Source: Microglena sp. YARC (Eukaryota > Chlorophyta > Chlorophyceae > Chlamydomonadales > Chlamydomonadaceae). From it: DNA of 64,000 nucleotides. The stretch covers positions 31,305,109-31,369,108 of the forward strand of contig CM039464.1 of NCBI GenBank assembly GCA_022414725.1, read 5' to 3'. The notes under the pieces are model-generated. The model had not been told where the DNA came from. It was given only the letters and a program-made list of their open reading frames with translations, and ran no database searches. The translations under genes were made by a program, and so were the position numbers. Numbering within the stretch: the stretch's first letter is position 1; every line of letters starts with the position of its first letter. Shown one piece after another: positions 45,801-55,479 of the stretch.

Positions 45801-48800
45801 CTCCCTAGGCTACTTCTTCGTGACCAAGGCAATCTAAGCATGGGGATGTAGCATGTAGCACCTCCTAGGCAGCTTCTAGCATGCAACGACACACCTGAAG
45901 CTTGAGCATGTAGCACCATCTAGGTAGCTTCTAGCATGCAATGACACACCTTAAGCTTGAGCTTCGATTTGTGTCAATGTGAACTTTCCTAATTTGAACA
46001 TTTCTGACTAGATTAGCCAGACCCATGCGTCGCCATGCCGCGATGGAATGGCAAAGCATCGTCGGAAAAAGATAAGTGCGTCTGCCGGCAACCAAGTTGG
46101 TATGCGTATATGTTACAGTTAAGTTATACTTCACCTGGGTTATGCTTCATCTGAGCTACACTTCACCTACCAATACCTCACCCCACAACCTCAACAGCCT
46201 TAAGACTATTTGGCTACCCCCTGGGCTGAAACAACCAAACAAACCAACATTACAACCTCAATAGCCTTTAGCCTAATTGGCTACCCTCCGGGCTGTAGCA
46301 AACAAACAAACTCGACAACCCCAACAGCTTTAGCCTAACTGGCTACCCCCTGGACTATAACCAACAAACAACAAAACTCACAACCCCAGGAGAGCCGTTT
46401 GGTGCTTGTCACCCACCCACCCTGACCACCACCCACTGGATAGTGAGAAACAAACTAACAAACCCCACAACCCCAGGAGATTGGGTGGCTGTGGTGGGTC
46501 TGACTCACATCAAACAGATTCAGGCATCCCAACCAACTGACTCACATCAAACAGATTCAGGTATCTCAACCAACTGACTCACATCAAACAGATTCAGGTA
46601 TCCCAACCAACTGACTCACATCAAACAGATTCAGGTATCCCAACCATGCTTCTCCGGGTGCATTAAATATGTTGTACCACTGGTAGATGGCCCCCGCTAG
46701 CAGCAGGCCAGGCAGTACAGCTGACTCAGTCCCCTTCAAGATTAGTTTGTTCCATCCCTCCTGCACAAACAAGCATGAATGACGGAGCATTGAATGACAA
46801 ACAAGCATGAATGAAAACAAGCATGAATGAAAACAAGCATGAATGACAGCAACAAACGAGCATAAATGACGGAGCGTTGATTGGAAAGATGCTGAATACA
46901 AATAATAATATGTTTGTATATTCAATGCATCATTGCATATATATTTATAATATAACATAATTACAATATATGTTACATAAATCAAGATGTACTTAATAAT
47001 ACGTTTGTATATTCAATGCATCATTGCATATATATTTAGAATATTATATAATATAATATAATTACAATATACATTACATAAATCAAGATGTACTTGATTT
47101 TTTTAGATTTAATCAAAGGGCAGTATACCTGGCAACATAATTAGTGGAAGGGCTACCATGATATATTGATGTGTACAGACCTGGACAAGTCTTTAAACAG
47201 TCTAATCTGCTTCGGGTGCTCCCTGGCTTCCGCGGGTGTCGCATGGGAGAACTTCAACTTGAAAGACAGCAAGCAGCCCAGAGTTGGCTGAATAAACGTG
47301 TAACAAACAATCAATTCCAAGACATCCTAGGCTAAGTCTAACCTGCTTAGTCTGCTCCCTGGCTTCCGCAGGTATTGCACAGGGGAACTTCAACTTGGAA
47401 GATGGTGAGCAGCCCAGAGTTGGCTGAAAAACATGTAACAAACCAACCAATCCTAGCCATCCTAGGCTAGGTCTAATCCGGTTAGTCTGCCCCCTGGTTT
47501 CCATGGGTATCATACGGGAGGACTCCAACTTGGAAGACGGTGAGCAGCCCAGAGTTGGCTGAAAAAACAAGTAACAAACCAACCAATCCTAGCCATCCTA
47601 GGCTAGGTCTAATCCGGTTAGTCTGCCCCCTGGCTTCCATGGGTATCGCACGGGGGACTTTGAGTAGGAAGATAGTGAGCAGCCCAGAGTTGGCTGAAAA
47701 AACATTTAATCATGAACAATTCAAAATACTTAAAAATACATAATAAATCATACATAATAAATAAATAATAATACTGGCATCCAGGGCTGATCAGTTCTGC
47801 CTTGGGGGGAGTAGACTCCACATTGGGGCTAGGCTCCCACAGCGCCATGTAAGGTATGAGGGTAAAGGTATCAAGCTGGTGTAACTGTCGCCACAGTCCT
47901 GACAATTGGTGACAATCGAGCCTATCTCATGGCAATACCCATAAGTAGAGAACGGCAACTAATATTATTACAGTGTCACAACAATATTAGTTTTTTTAAG
48001 TTTTTTAAATAAATTCGTTTTTTTGGTGAGACGGCTCGTCAGACTAATTTTAAATAATATTATATAATAACATGTATTCACTAATATTATATGACATAGC
48101 CGACCCCTACTCATAAGCAGTTCCCAGCATAGCCCTTTGTCGCCACAGTGGTGACAATCAGTGACAGTCGGTGACAATCGGTGACTATCGGTGACTATCG
48201 GTGACTATTGGTGACAATCAGTGACTATCGGTGACAATCGGTGACAATCGGTGACTATCGGTGACAATCGGTGACAATCGGTGACAATCGGTGACTATCG
48301 GTGACTATCGGTGACAATCGGTGACAATCGGTGACAATCGGTGACAATCGGTGACTATCGGTGACTATCGGTGACAATCAGTGACTATCGGTGACTATCG
48401 GTGACAATCAGTGACTATCGGTGACAATCGGTGACAATCGGTGACAATCAAGAATATCTCACAATAATACAAATCATATCATACATAAAAAATACTATCT
48501 ACGGCTATCTACATAAAATGAATAAAATAACTAAAGTACAAAACATAAAATAATAATATCCACATGAACTGAATAATAATAGAAACTAATATCCAGTTCT
48601 TCCTTGGGGGGGAGGAGACTCTACATTGGGATCAGGATTCCACTGCGCCATGTAGGCTATGAGAGCAAAGGTACCAAGCCTGTGTAACTGTGACGGATTT
48701 TCATCCTCACATCGAGCGACCTCGATGACCAAGTATGAGACTCCAGGAGCAGTCTCATAATACAGCGTGACGCTGGCATCGGCCCCGTCATGCTGACACA

Positions 48801-51056
48801 GAGACCCAAACCTATACCCGAACCCAAACGTCTCAAAGGTGATGTAATGGGGTATAAGATTCGAGTCTTATCCCTCTAACGCAATCCAACATCAAGGAGC
48901 ATTCCCTCGTCACCTCGTTCCTCTGTGTTACCGCTAAGACGCTAATTCCCGCGTCACAGTAACTGTCGCCACAGTGCTGACAATTGGTGACAATCAATAC
49001 GTCAACAGTACCGCATTACAACAGCCATGGTATCCATGGATACAAATAAAAAATAATACACAAATAAAAAATAATACACAAATAAAAAATAATACACAAA
49101 TAAAAATTAAAAACAAAACTGGCATCTAGGTCTCACCAGTTCTTCCTTGGGGGGAGGAGACTCTACATTGGGGTCAGGCTTCCAGAGGGCCATGTAGGGA
49201 ATGAGGGCGAAAGCACCCAGGGCAAAGGAGGTGGCTACAAAGGGCCAGGCTGGGACCTGCTGGGGCAGAAGTTGGGTTAGTTAGTTTCGGTAGTTCTTAC
49301 ACTGCGCCTCAAGGAAGTGGGCATGCACACACACTCACAAACACACTCACACATACACGCACACACACTCTCACACATACACGCACACACACTCTAACAC
49401 ACACAGGAAGTGGCTACAAAGGGCCGAGCGGGTGCATGCTGGAGCAGAAGTTGGGTTTGCTCAGTGTTGGTAGTTCTTACACTACGCCTCAAGGAAGTGG
49501 GCATGCTCACATACTCTCACACACACACAGGAGGTGGCTACAAAGGGCCAAACAGGGATCTTTCAGAGAAGTAGAAGGTTTGCATCGTTGTACTGCCAAA
49601 GATGGCGAGCAGCCAAATTGCTGGCTGGAGCCATGTAACCAAGTGCAGATCTCATTTCTGGGCTACTTGCAGCAGCTTTCAACCAGCTCCATAAGCCAGC
49701 CACTGGGGCTAGACAAAAGCTTTCTGCTGCATTTGAATGCCTTACCTTGACATGTCTTTCAACTGTCTACAGCCATCTGCTTACATTCTGTGCTCTGGAG
49801 TGTCGTGTACTAGTGTTTATGCTACCCATGTTTTACTCTCCCAGCGGACGGTGAGCAGCCTGAAGGATGATAGACCATGTAATACAAACAATCTTTGAAT
49901 GCCTGTCATGTCAGCTTTAAGAAGTGATAGATACCTCCAGGTTTGGCTCAAGGACAGGGAAAGGGAGCTACCTAGAAGCTGCTACTCATAGCCCCCCCCC
50001 CCCCTCCCTCCCCAAAAATTGAACTTGGTTACATTGCTCCAGCCAGCAATTTGACTGCTCACCATCCTCGGCAGTACAAAACATAAGAACCAGGATACGT
50101 TACAAAATAATTTCCGTTTAAAAAAAAAGTGACCCACGCCTGGACCGACACACCTTGTTCGCACTTCGTCCAGAAGGGATGAGCAGACCAGCATACAGAA
50201 TTGGGTAGATGCCCATGATGTTGAAAACGCTGACAAAAATTTGATTGACCGCAAAGGTGGTGTCTTTGTCAAGGCCCACCAGAAGCTTGATGAATACCTC
50301 GTCGCGGTATGGTGTTTGGTTCGGAGACAGCAGAGCCACATATGCTGCGTGGAAGGAATGGTGGTGGTGGTAGGTGGTAGGTGGCTGGGTGCGGGGACGA
50401 ACATCTCGTCGCGGTAGGGTGTTGGGTTGGGTGACAGCAGGGCCACATATGATGCGTGGGGGGAGTGGTGGTGGTGGTAGGTGGTGGGTGTTTCGGGGGC
50501 TGGTGGTAGGTGGTAGGTGGTAGGTGAACCCTAAACCCTAAAACCCTAAACTGTGTGTTTGCCTGTGCGTATGTGTCAATATGTGTGTGCGAGTACTGGT
50601 CGAGCCCAAACCTACCTACCAAGCCATTCCAGAGGGCAGGAACTCCAACGGATCCTAGGATACGGTCACCAGATCCAGAGAGGCGTGTTTGCGCGCATGT
50701 TTTGTGTGTGTGCTTATGTGTGCATATACGTATGTGTGCATATGAGTGTGTGTGAGTGCTCGCATTGTCAAAACCTACCTATCAAGCCAATCCAAAGTGC
50801 AGCAACTCCAACGGATCCTAAGGTACTGTCACCAGATCCAGTGTGGCGTGTTTGTGTGCATTTATTTTGCGTGTGCTTCTGTGCGAAAAAACAAAGTGTG
50901 CAAATATAGTGTGAGCGCTGGCACCGTCAAAACCTACCTATCAAACCAATCCAGAGGGCAGCAACTCCAACGGATCCTAGGATGCTGTCATCAGATCCAG
51001 TAGGCTCACTAGCCTTGACAATCTTATCCTTTCTAGAAGCCGCGCATGGTGCCAGT
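40995..51056 (-). CDS. conserved multi-pass (plastid) membrane protein
   Basis: Six exons, all with GT donors and AG acceptors and matching phases: 51056-50938, 50344-50154, 49256-49137, 46760-46620, 42929-42826, 41082-40995 (TAG at 40995-40997). At least 253 residues. Order: basic Ser/Lys leader end; helix SVGVAALWIGLIAYVALL; SPNQTPYRDEVFIKLL; VSVFNIMGIYPILYAGLLIP with GRSANK; VPAWPFVATSFALGAFALIP; YMALWKPDPNVESPPPKEEL; a hydrophobic VLPGLLLAGAIYQWYNIF; HVTTLDFTILTALMPFWMYN; LSLLPVVGPALYLMLRP. This matches a green-lineage chloroplast membrane-protein family I recognise but cannot name with certainty; function unknown. The first codon of 51056 is completed by a missing upstream exon, so the transit peptide and start lie above 51056. 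Introns carry many exon-edge copies. Confidence 0.8.
41090..41284 (+). mobile_element. MITE-like element, TIR gtagggaacggc
   Basis: Starts agtagggaacggcaac and ends gcctttccctaca. The core has ggtgagacggctcgtcag. It lies in the intron between the last two exons of the membrane-protein gene. Related copy: 47943-48112. Confidence 0.6.
41370..41856 (+). repeat. 28-bp minisatellite
   Basis: About 17 copies of a unit with gtgcttgctaataaaggcag followed by atctttaa. Contiguous units without unique spacers, so not a CRISPR array. Confidence 0.93.
42185..42820 (-). repeat. intron made of exon-end plus donor copies
   Basis: Next to the true junction at 42826/42825 (plus strand cttacttcttatcccaccca), the segment acttacttcttatccca recurs about eight more times (near 42190, 42250, 42350, 42435, 42530, 42570, 42672, 42757), separated by C-rich spacers. 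Several keep an intact AA/GTAAGT-type donor. Confidence 0.78.
43010..43560 (-). repeat. tandem copies of exon acceptor edge
   Basis: Plus-strand gacatgcaccaaacggctct then cctggggttgtgagg recurs at about 43015, 43140, 43275 and 43456. It matches the 5' end and acceptor of the exon starting at 42929. An inverted copy lies at 46383-46412. Spacers hold gttt microsatellite. Confidence 0.75.
43600..44335 (+). repeat. poly-C-spaced array
   Basis: About 13 copies of acacaccttcatatgcccc separated by C runs of variable length. The Pro/Thr/His ORFs across it are artefacts of the repeat. Confidence 0.9.
44480..44690 (+). repeat. dispersed repeat W, copy 1
   Basis: Carries tttttggcggagtccaccct, gtctcgtaactaactcgctt, and tagcgtcgcaggcgacgctg. 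A second direct copy is at 45243-45450 and an inverted one at 29550-29730. Confidence 0.65.
44733..44852 (+). repeat. 13-bp minisatellite
   Basis: About nine copies of tggttggcagtcc-type units with an alternating agctggcagtcct variant. Confidence 0.9.
45243..45450 (+). repeat. dispersed repeat W, copy 2
   Basis: Direct copy of 44480-44690, with tttttggcggagccccctct and tagcgtcgcttgcgacgctg. Confidence 0.65.
45608..45745 (+). repeat. 34-bp tandem repeat
   Basis: Four copies of a unit with caatgatcaaaaatcccaga then caccggaaataatc. Confidence 0.93.
46497..46619 (-). repeat. tandem copies of exon end plus donor, 37-bp unit
   Basis: Directly beside the true exon end at 46620, the unit ctgactcacatcaaacagat then tcaggtatcccaacca is repeated three to four times. 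It is the last 24 exon bases plus the gtgagtcag donor. Nearly perfect, so recent. Confidence 0.88.
46770..46870 (+). repeat. 17-bp tandem repeat
   Basis: About five copies of acaagcatgaatgaaaa-type units; followed at 46900-47100 by a duplicated AT-rich segment with ttgtatattcaatgcatcat. Confidence 0.85.
47200..47705 (+). repeat. four tandem SINE-like copies, about 125-bp unit
   Basis: The unit has cctggcttccatgggtatcg, a cggtgagcagcccagagttg block, and gctgaaaaaacatgtaacaa. Single copies at 22140-22210, 57465-57500 and 57737-57785. A related family with gcgagcagccaaattgctgg occurs at about 33190, 39225, 49605, 58010, 58097, 58237 and (inverse) 50040. Confidence 0.8.
47790..47885 (-). pseudogene. 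pseudo-exon copy of the membrane-protein gene
   Basis: The minus strand reads LIPYMALWEPSPNVESTPP, a diverged copy of the end of the exon at 49137-49256 (YMALWKPDPNVESPPP). The following ctg/at has lost the GTGAG donor. Its upstream half is replaced by the cgacagttacacc repeat. Confidence 0.78.
47943..48112 (+). mobile_element. MITE-like element
   Basis: Starts agtagagaacggcaac, ends catagccgacccctac, with the ggtgagacggctcgtcag core shared with 41090-41284. Confidence 0.58.
48149..48449 (+). repeat. 10-bp minisatellite
   Basis: About 30 units of gtgacaatcg and gtgactatcg in mixed order. Single fragments occur at 47895-47920 and 48970-48995. Confidence 0.95.
48592..48700 (-). pseudogene. 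second pseudo-exon copy
   Basis: A further diverged copy of the exon at 49137-49256: plus-strand ggaggagactctacattggg then atcaggattccactgcgcca. Its donor side (ccagttcttcc) retains no gtgag. It is also followed by a gtgtaactgtgacgg tail like the copy at 47790. Confidence 0.72.
49020..49112 (+). repeat. 18-bp AT-rich repeat
   Basis: About four copies of aaataaaaaataatacac, just beyond the exon end at 49137. Confidence 0.9.
49330..49550. repeat. CA-rich repeat with duplicated exon-flank block
   Basis: The block gaggtggctacaaagggcca recurs at about 49229 (exon), 49408 and 49530, so the exon 5' part and acceptor flank (ggcagaagttggg) are repeated in the intron. Confidence 0.65.
50400..50475 (-). 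pseudogene. copy of the second exon's 5' part
   Basis: Plus-strand atctcgtcgcggtagggtgt then gggtgacagcagggccacat matches exon 50154-50344 near 50298-50344, including the acceptor side. Only the first third is present. Confidence 0.68.
50525..50553 (-). repeat. short interstitial telomere-like repeat
   Basis: ccctaaaccctaaaaccctaaa: three units, mixed CCCTAAA and CCCTAAAA. Plant/green-algal telomere type, far too short for a chromosome end. Confidence 0.6.
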
Positions 51057-51278
51057 CTGCTCAAGGTGGGAGGTGCAGAGAGTACAATTTTTAATATGTG
51101 TGTGTGAATATGTGTGAATATGTGTGCGCGTATGTGTGCGTATGTGTCAATGCAGAGTGCAGAAAGTCCAACCTATCCTAAGCTGCTGTCATCGGATGCA
51201 GTGGGCTTTAATCCTTTCTAGAAGCCGTGCATGGTGCCAGTCTGCTGAAGTTGGGAGTTGAGGAGGGCACAGTTTGTA

Positions 51279-51333
<55 letters not shown>

Positions 51334-51352
51334 TGTGTGTGTGTGTGTGTTT

Positions 51353-51391
<39 letters not shown>

Positions 51392-51423
51392 TGTGTGAAT
51401 GTGTGTGTGCGTGTGTGTGTATG

Positions 51424-51486
<63 letters not shown>

Positions 51487-52225
51487 ATCTGTATGCGTAC
51501 GTGCCAATCCAGAGGACAGCAACTCCAACCGATCCTAGCATATTGGCATCAGATCCAGTGGGCTCAACAATCTTATCCTTTCTAGAAGCCGCGCATGGTG
51601 CCAGTCTGATCAAGTTGGGAGGGTACAGTTTGTAATGTGTGTGAATGTGTGTATGTCTGTGTGTGTCTGTATGCGCACGTGCCAATCCAGAGGACAGCAA
51701 CTCCAACGGATCCTATGTTCATCAGATCCAGTAGCCTCAATCATCTTATCCTTGCAGTGGGCTTTTATCCTTTCTAGAAGCCGTGCATGGTGCCAGTCTG
51801 CTGAAGTTGGGAGTTGAGGAGGGCACAGTTTATAATATGGGTGTGTGTGTGTGTGTGTGTATGCATACATGCCAATCCAGAGGACAGCAACTCCAACGGA
51901 TCCTAATATATGTTCATCAGATCCAGTAGCCTCAATCATCTTATCCTTTCTAGAAGCTGCGCATGTTTTTTTTATCGGTGCCAGTCTGCTCAGGTTGGGA
52001 GTCGAGGAGGTCACAGTTTGTAATATTTGTGTGTCTGTGTGTTTGTCTGTATGCATGTGTGAAAATCTAGAGTGCAGCAAGTCCAGCAGATCCTAAGATA
52101 TTTTCATCAGACCCAGTAGGATCAATAATCTTGTCCTAATAAAAATACAATAAGGTAATATAATATATAATGCAACAATATTTCTGGACGCCGCGCATGG
52201 TGCCAGTCTGCTCGAGTTGGGAGGG
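50600..52225 (-). repeat. about nine copies of the first visible exon
   Basis: Around the chosen exon (50938-51056) there are diverged copies at about 50600-50670, 50770-50845, 51140-51240, 51495-51615, 51680-51805, 51865-51995, 52060-52100 and 52185-52230. They share ggatcctagg, cctttctagaagccgcgcatgg and ccagtctgctc blocks with TG microsatellite spacers. The chosen copy is the only one I could read through in frame with both splice sites and correct phase to the next exon. The two copies nearer the next exon keep a GTAGGT donor but lack the 5' half. Confidence 0.78.
51275..51490. repeat. TG microsatellite
   Basis: Nearly continuous (TG)n with gtgtgaatgtgtg interruptions. Cys/Val ORFs here are artefacts. 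Confidence 0.97.
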
Positions 52226-52439
52226 TACAGTTTTCATAACATCTGTCCATCTATCTATCTATCTATCTATCTATATACATATCATAAGTTTTATGTTGTT
52301 GCTGTTTCTGCTGCTGTTCTTGACGCTGTTTTTCATGCTGTTCTTCATGCTTCTGTTGATACTTATTTATTTTGTTGTTAATGCTTTTGTTTTTGTTTTG
52401 TTGATGTCGTTGTTGATGTCGTTGTTGATGTTTTTGTGA

Positions 52440-52695
52440 AGTACTGCGTACGCAAGTTGCTGTCCAGGGGGTGGTGGAGATGGGGATGCTGCTGCTGCTG
52501 CTGCTGTTAGTGGGGATGCTGGTGGTGGTGCTGCTGCTGCTTTTGGTGGGCATGGTGGTGGTGGTGCTGCTGCTACTGCTGCTGTTGGTGGGGATGCTGG
52601 TGGTGCTGCTGCTACTGCTGCTGTTGGTGGTGCTGCTGTTGGGGGGGATGCTACTGGTGTTGGTGGTGGTGTTGGTGGTGGTGGTACTGGTAGCC
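52440..52695 (+). repeat. CTG/GGT trinucleotide tract
   Basis: Mixed (CTG)n and (GGT)n with gttggtggggatgctggtgg higher-order units. Ser/Thr/Asn or Leu/Val ORFs across it are not supported as genes. Confidence 0.88.
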
Positions 52696-53305
52696 AACTA
52701 CTTCTATGCTTGTATGCTTTCTTGCAAGTTCACATTTGATGTTGGGAGAGTGCTGGGGCATAGACTGTGAGCCACGATGAGCCTTGTCAACCTCACAGCC
52801 CAAGTGCGACGCGCTGCCTCCTGAACCCCCCAGGGCTTCGACCTAACCCACGCTACGTCACAATCCCTAAATTAGCGATCCCAGTGCGATGCACTCCCCC
52901 CAGAACTCCACAGGGATCCATGCTTCGCAATCCGCCCATGCTACGCCACAATCCTGAAATCAGGTTTGCGTTGCAACTGTTGCTACACAACAGCACCTCG
53001 AAGAGCTAAACAAAAGGTGTGAGAGAACCTTAATACTTGGATTTGAACCCAGAATAATGCTGGAAAGACAGACGTCTCTTATCTTGGGTAACCTACAAAT
53101 CTTCCTCAATACCAGGCGAACAACCCTAGCTGTGCACATGGTGCATCCATGACCACAAAAATTGTAATACACCAGACAGTACAGCTGGGAGTTACAGCAA
53201 TTCAGCGGATGATTTGGATTTGTATCTTTCGAAACAGGTTGTATTTTTAGTCTGTAGTTTGTACCTCAGATTTGGCCTGCAATTCTGAGAATTCTGAGAA
53301 TTCTG

Positions 53306-53740
53306 AGAAATGGTGCACCCATGACCATGAATTCTGTCCACAGAATGACCCCATGACCATGAATTCTGTCCACAGAATGACCCCATGACCATGAATTCTG
53401 TCCACAGAATGACCCCATGACCATGAATTCTGTCCACAGAATGACCCCATGACCATGAATTCTGTCCACAGAATGATCCCATGACCATGAATTCTGTCCA
53501 CAGAATGACCCCATGACCATGAATTCTGTCCACAGAATGATCCCATGACCATGAATTCTGTCCACAGAATGACCCCATGACCATGAATTCTGTCCACATA
53601 ATGCACCCATGACCATGAATTCTGTCCACAAAATGCACCCATGACCATGAATTCTGTACACAGAATGATCCCATGACCATGAATTCTGTCCACAGAATGA
53701 CCCCATGACCATGAATTCTGTCCACAGAATGCACCCATGG
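53306..53740 (+). repeat. 32-bp minisatellite
   Basis: About 13-14 copies of a unit with catgaccatgaattctgtcc then acagaatgaccc. As 32 is not divisible by 3, all three minus frames read the same cycling peptide; these ORFs are not genes. Confidence 0.95.
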
Positions 53741-54044
53741 CCATGGGAAAAAAAACAGTGACCACGACGAGCCTCACAGCCTCCCACCTCGTAGTGATGG
53801 CAAGATCCCAGCTTGGGGATCTCCACAACTGAGTTAACAACTAAAGCAATTCAGCAGATGATTCAGAATTGACAGTCATAGGTCATATCTCAGCCCTTCA
53901 CTTTTACAAGCCCAATTAACACAATTTCCACAGAATCCTCGGAATGCTCTGAATTTCAGGCCATATCTGAGGTACAATGTACAAATTAAAAACTACAACC
54001 TGTTTCGAAAGATACAAATCCAAATCATCCACCGAATTGCTGTA

Positions 54045-54143
54045 ATGGTGGGTATGTTACACTTACTCACTCCATGCCCGCTCTTGGGAATTCAAATTCC
54101 CAAGAGTGGGCGTGGAGTGAGTAAGTGTAACCATACCCACCAT
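54045..54143. repeat. near-perfect palindrome (foldback element)
   Basis: Arms of about 48 nt: atggtgggtatgttacactt onwards pairs with the right arm ending aagtgtaaccatacccaccat; loop near caa at 54093. It separates gaattgctgtaa from ctccccaactctactgtctg, which are adjacent in the other arm of the surrounding inverted repeat. It is therefore an insertion. Confidence 0.88.
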
Positions 54144-54639
54144 GACTCCCCAACTCTACTGTCTGATGTAGGAAAGATTCCGTGGTCATGGGTAGACCAA
54201 GTGGACGGCTAGGGTCGTACGCCTTGTATTGAGGAAAGTTATCAGTTTATTGGTTCCCCAGGATATCAAGAGACGTTTATATCTGTCTCCCCAGCATAAT
54301 TCTGGGTTCAAATCCTAGTATCACTGTTCTAATAAATTTCTACATTCAGCTTTCTGTATGTCCAGTTGTGTAGCAAATGTCGCGTTGCAAGCCTGATTCC
54401 AGAATTGTGGCCTAGCACTGGCGGAGCGCGAAGCGGAAAGCTCCGGGGAGTTTTCGGGACAGCATGTCACACTGGGATCGCACCGAATCGCTCAATTTGC
54501 AACGCGTCGCACACAACTAAGTGCCTTGATACACATAGCTACTTTACTTAACACACATAGCTACTTGTATACACATAGCTACTTTGTGCGCATTTTTTTC
54601 TTCCTACATAGATTGATGTATACATAACCTACATACATG

Positions 54640-55400
54640 TATGTATGTATGTATGTTACAGTCGAGGAATAGGCCAAATAGGCTGTTACCTAACCTAAAT
54701 ACCTACATACATGTATGTATTTTACAGTCCAGGGGTAGGCCAGATAGGCTGTTACCTAACCTAAATACCTACATACATGTATGTATGTTACAGTCCAGGG
54801 GTAGGCCAAATAGGCTGTTACCTAACCTAAATGCCTACATACATGTATGTATGTTACAGTCCAGGGGTAGGCCAAATAGGCTGTTACCTAACCTAAATGC
54901 CTACATTCATGTATGTATGTTACAGTCCAGGGGTAGGCCAAATAGGCTGTTACAGTGTTACCTAACCTAAATACCTACATACATGTATGTATGTTACAGT
55001 CCAGGGGTAAGCCAAATAGGCTGTTACCTAACCTAAATACCTACATACATGTATGTATGTTACAGTCCAGGGGTAGGCCAAATAGGCTGGTACCTAACCT
55101 AAATACCTACATACATGTATGTATGTTACAGTCCAGGGGTAGGCCAAATAGGCTGTTACCTAACCTAAATACTTACATACATGTATGTATGTTACCATCC
55201 AGGGGTAGGCCAAATAGGCTGGTACCTAACCTACATAGGCTGGTACCTAACCTAAATACCTACATACAAGTATGTTTGTTACAGTCCAGGGGTGGGTCAA
55301 ATAGGCTGGTAACTAACCTACATAGGCTGGTACCTAACCTAACTACCTACATACATGTATGTATGTTACAGTCCAGGGGTAGGCCAAATAGGCTGAAGGG
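54640..55400 (+). repeat. about 66-bp tandem repeat containing repeat Y
   Basis: About ten copies of a unit with acctacatacatgtatgtat, gttacagtccaggggtaggc, and caaataggctgttacctaac. The array runs into a single-copy remainder of repeat Y at 55380-55475. Confidence 0.93.
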
Positions 55401-55479
55401 ACTTGCCCAACCGTGATAGTGATAAGGGCTAACAGGTAAAAGCATCGATGAACTGAAACCCAAACAATAGTTTTACGGA

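Larger units (their letters stand above)
52980..54360. repeat. large inverted repeat around a minisatellite
   Basis: Arms of roughly 320 and 430 bp: about 52985-53305 and 53930-54360. Matching blocks include gaattgctgtaa, cctgtttcgaaagatacaaa, acgtct/agacgt, and ctgggttcaaatcc. The last is a perfect pol III B box, so each arm may be a tRNA-related SINE. The right arm is longer because a palindrome (54045-54143) is inserted in it. Confidence 0.75.

Noticed and set aside
45750..45828. Short hydrophobic plus ORF end (LLLLLSASLGYFFVTKAI)
   Set aside because: Resembles the end of a small membrane protein, but no start, splice site or partner exon was found, and it lies in an intron of a minus-strand gene.
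51208..51706. His/Thr and Cys/Val ORFs
   Set aside because: Translations of a TG microsatellite on both strands.
53192..53840. Three overlapping minus-strand ORFs of 180-197 codons with cycling peptide
   Set aside because: They follow the 32-bp minisatellite in all three frames; no codon preference for one frame.
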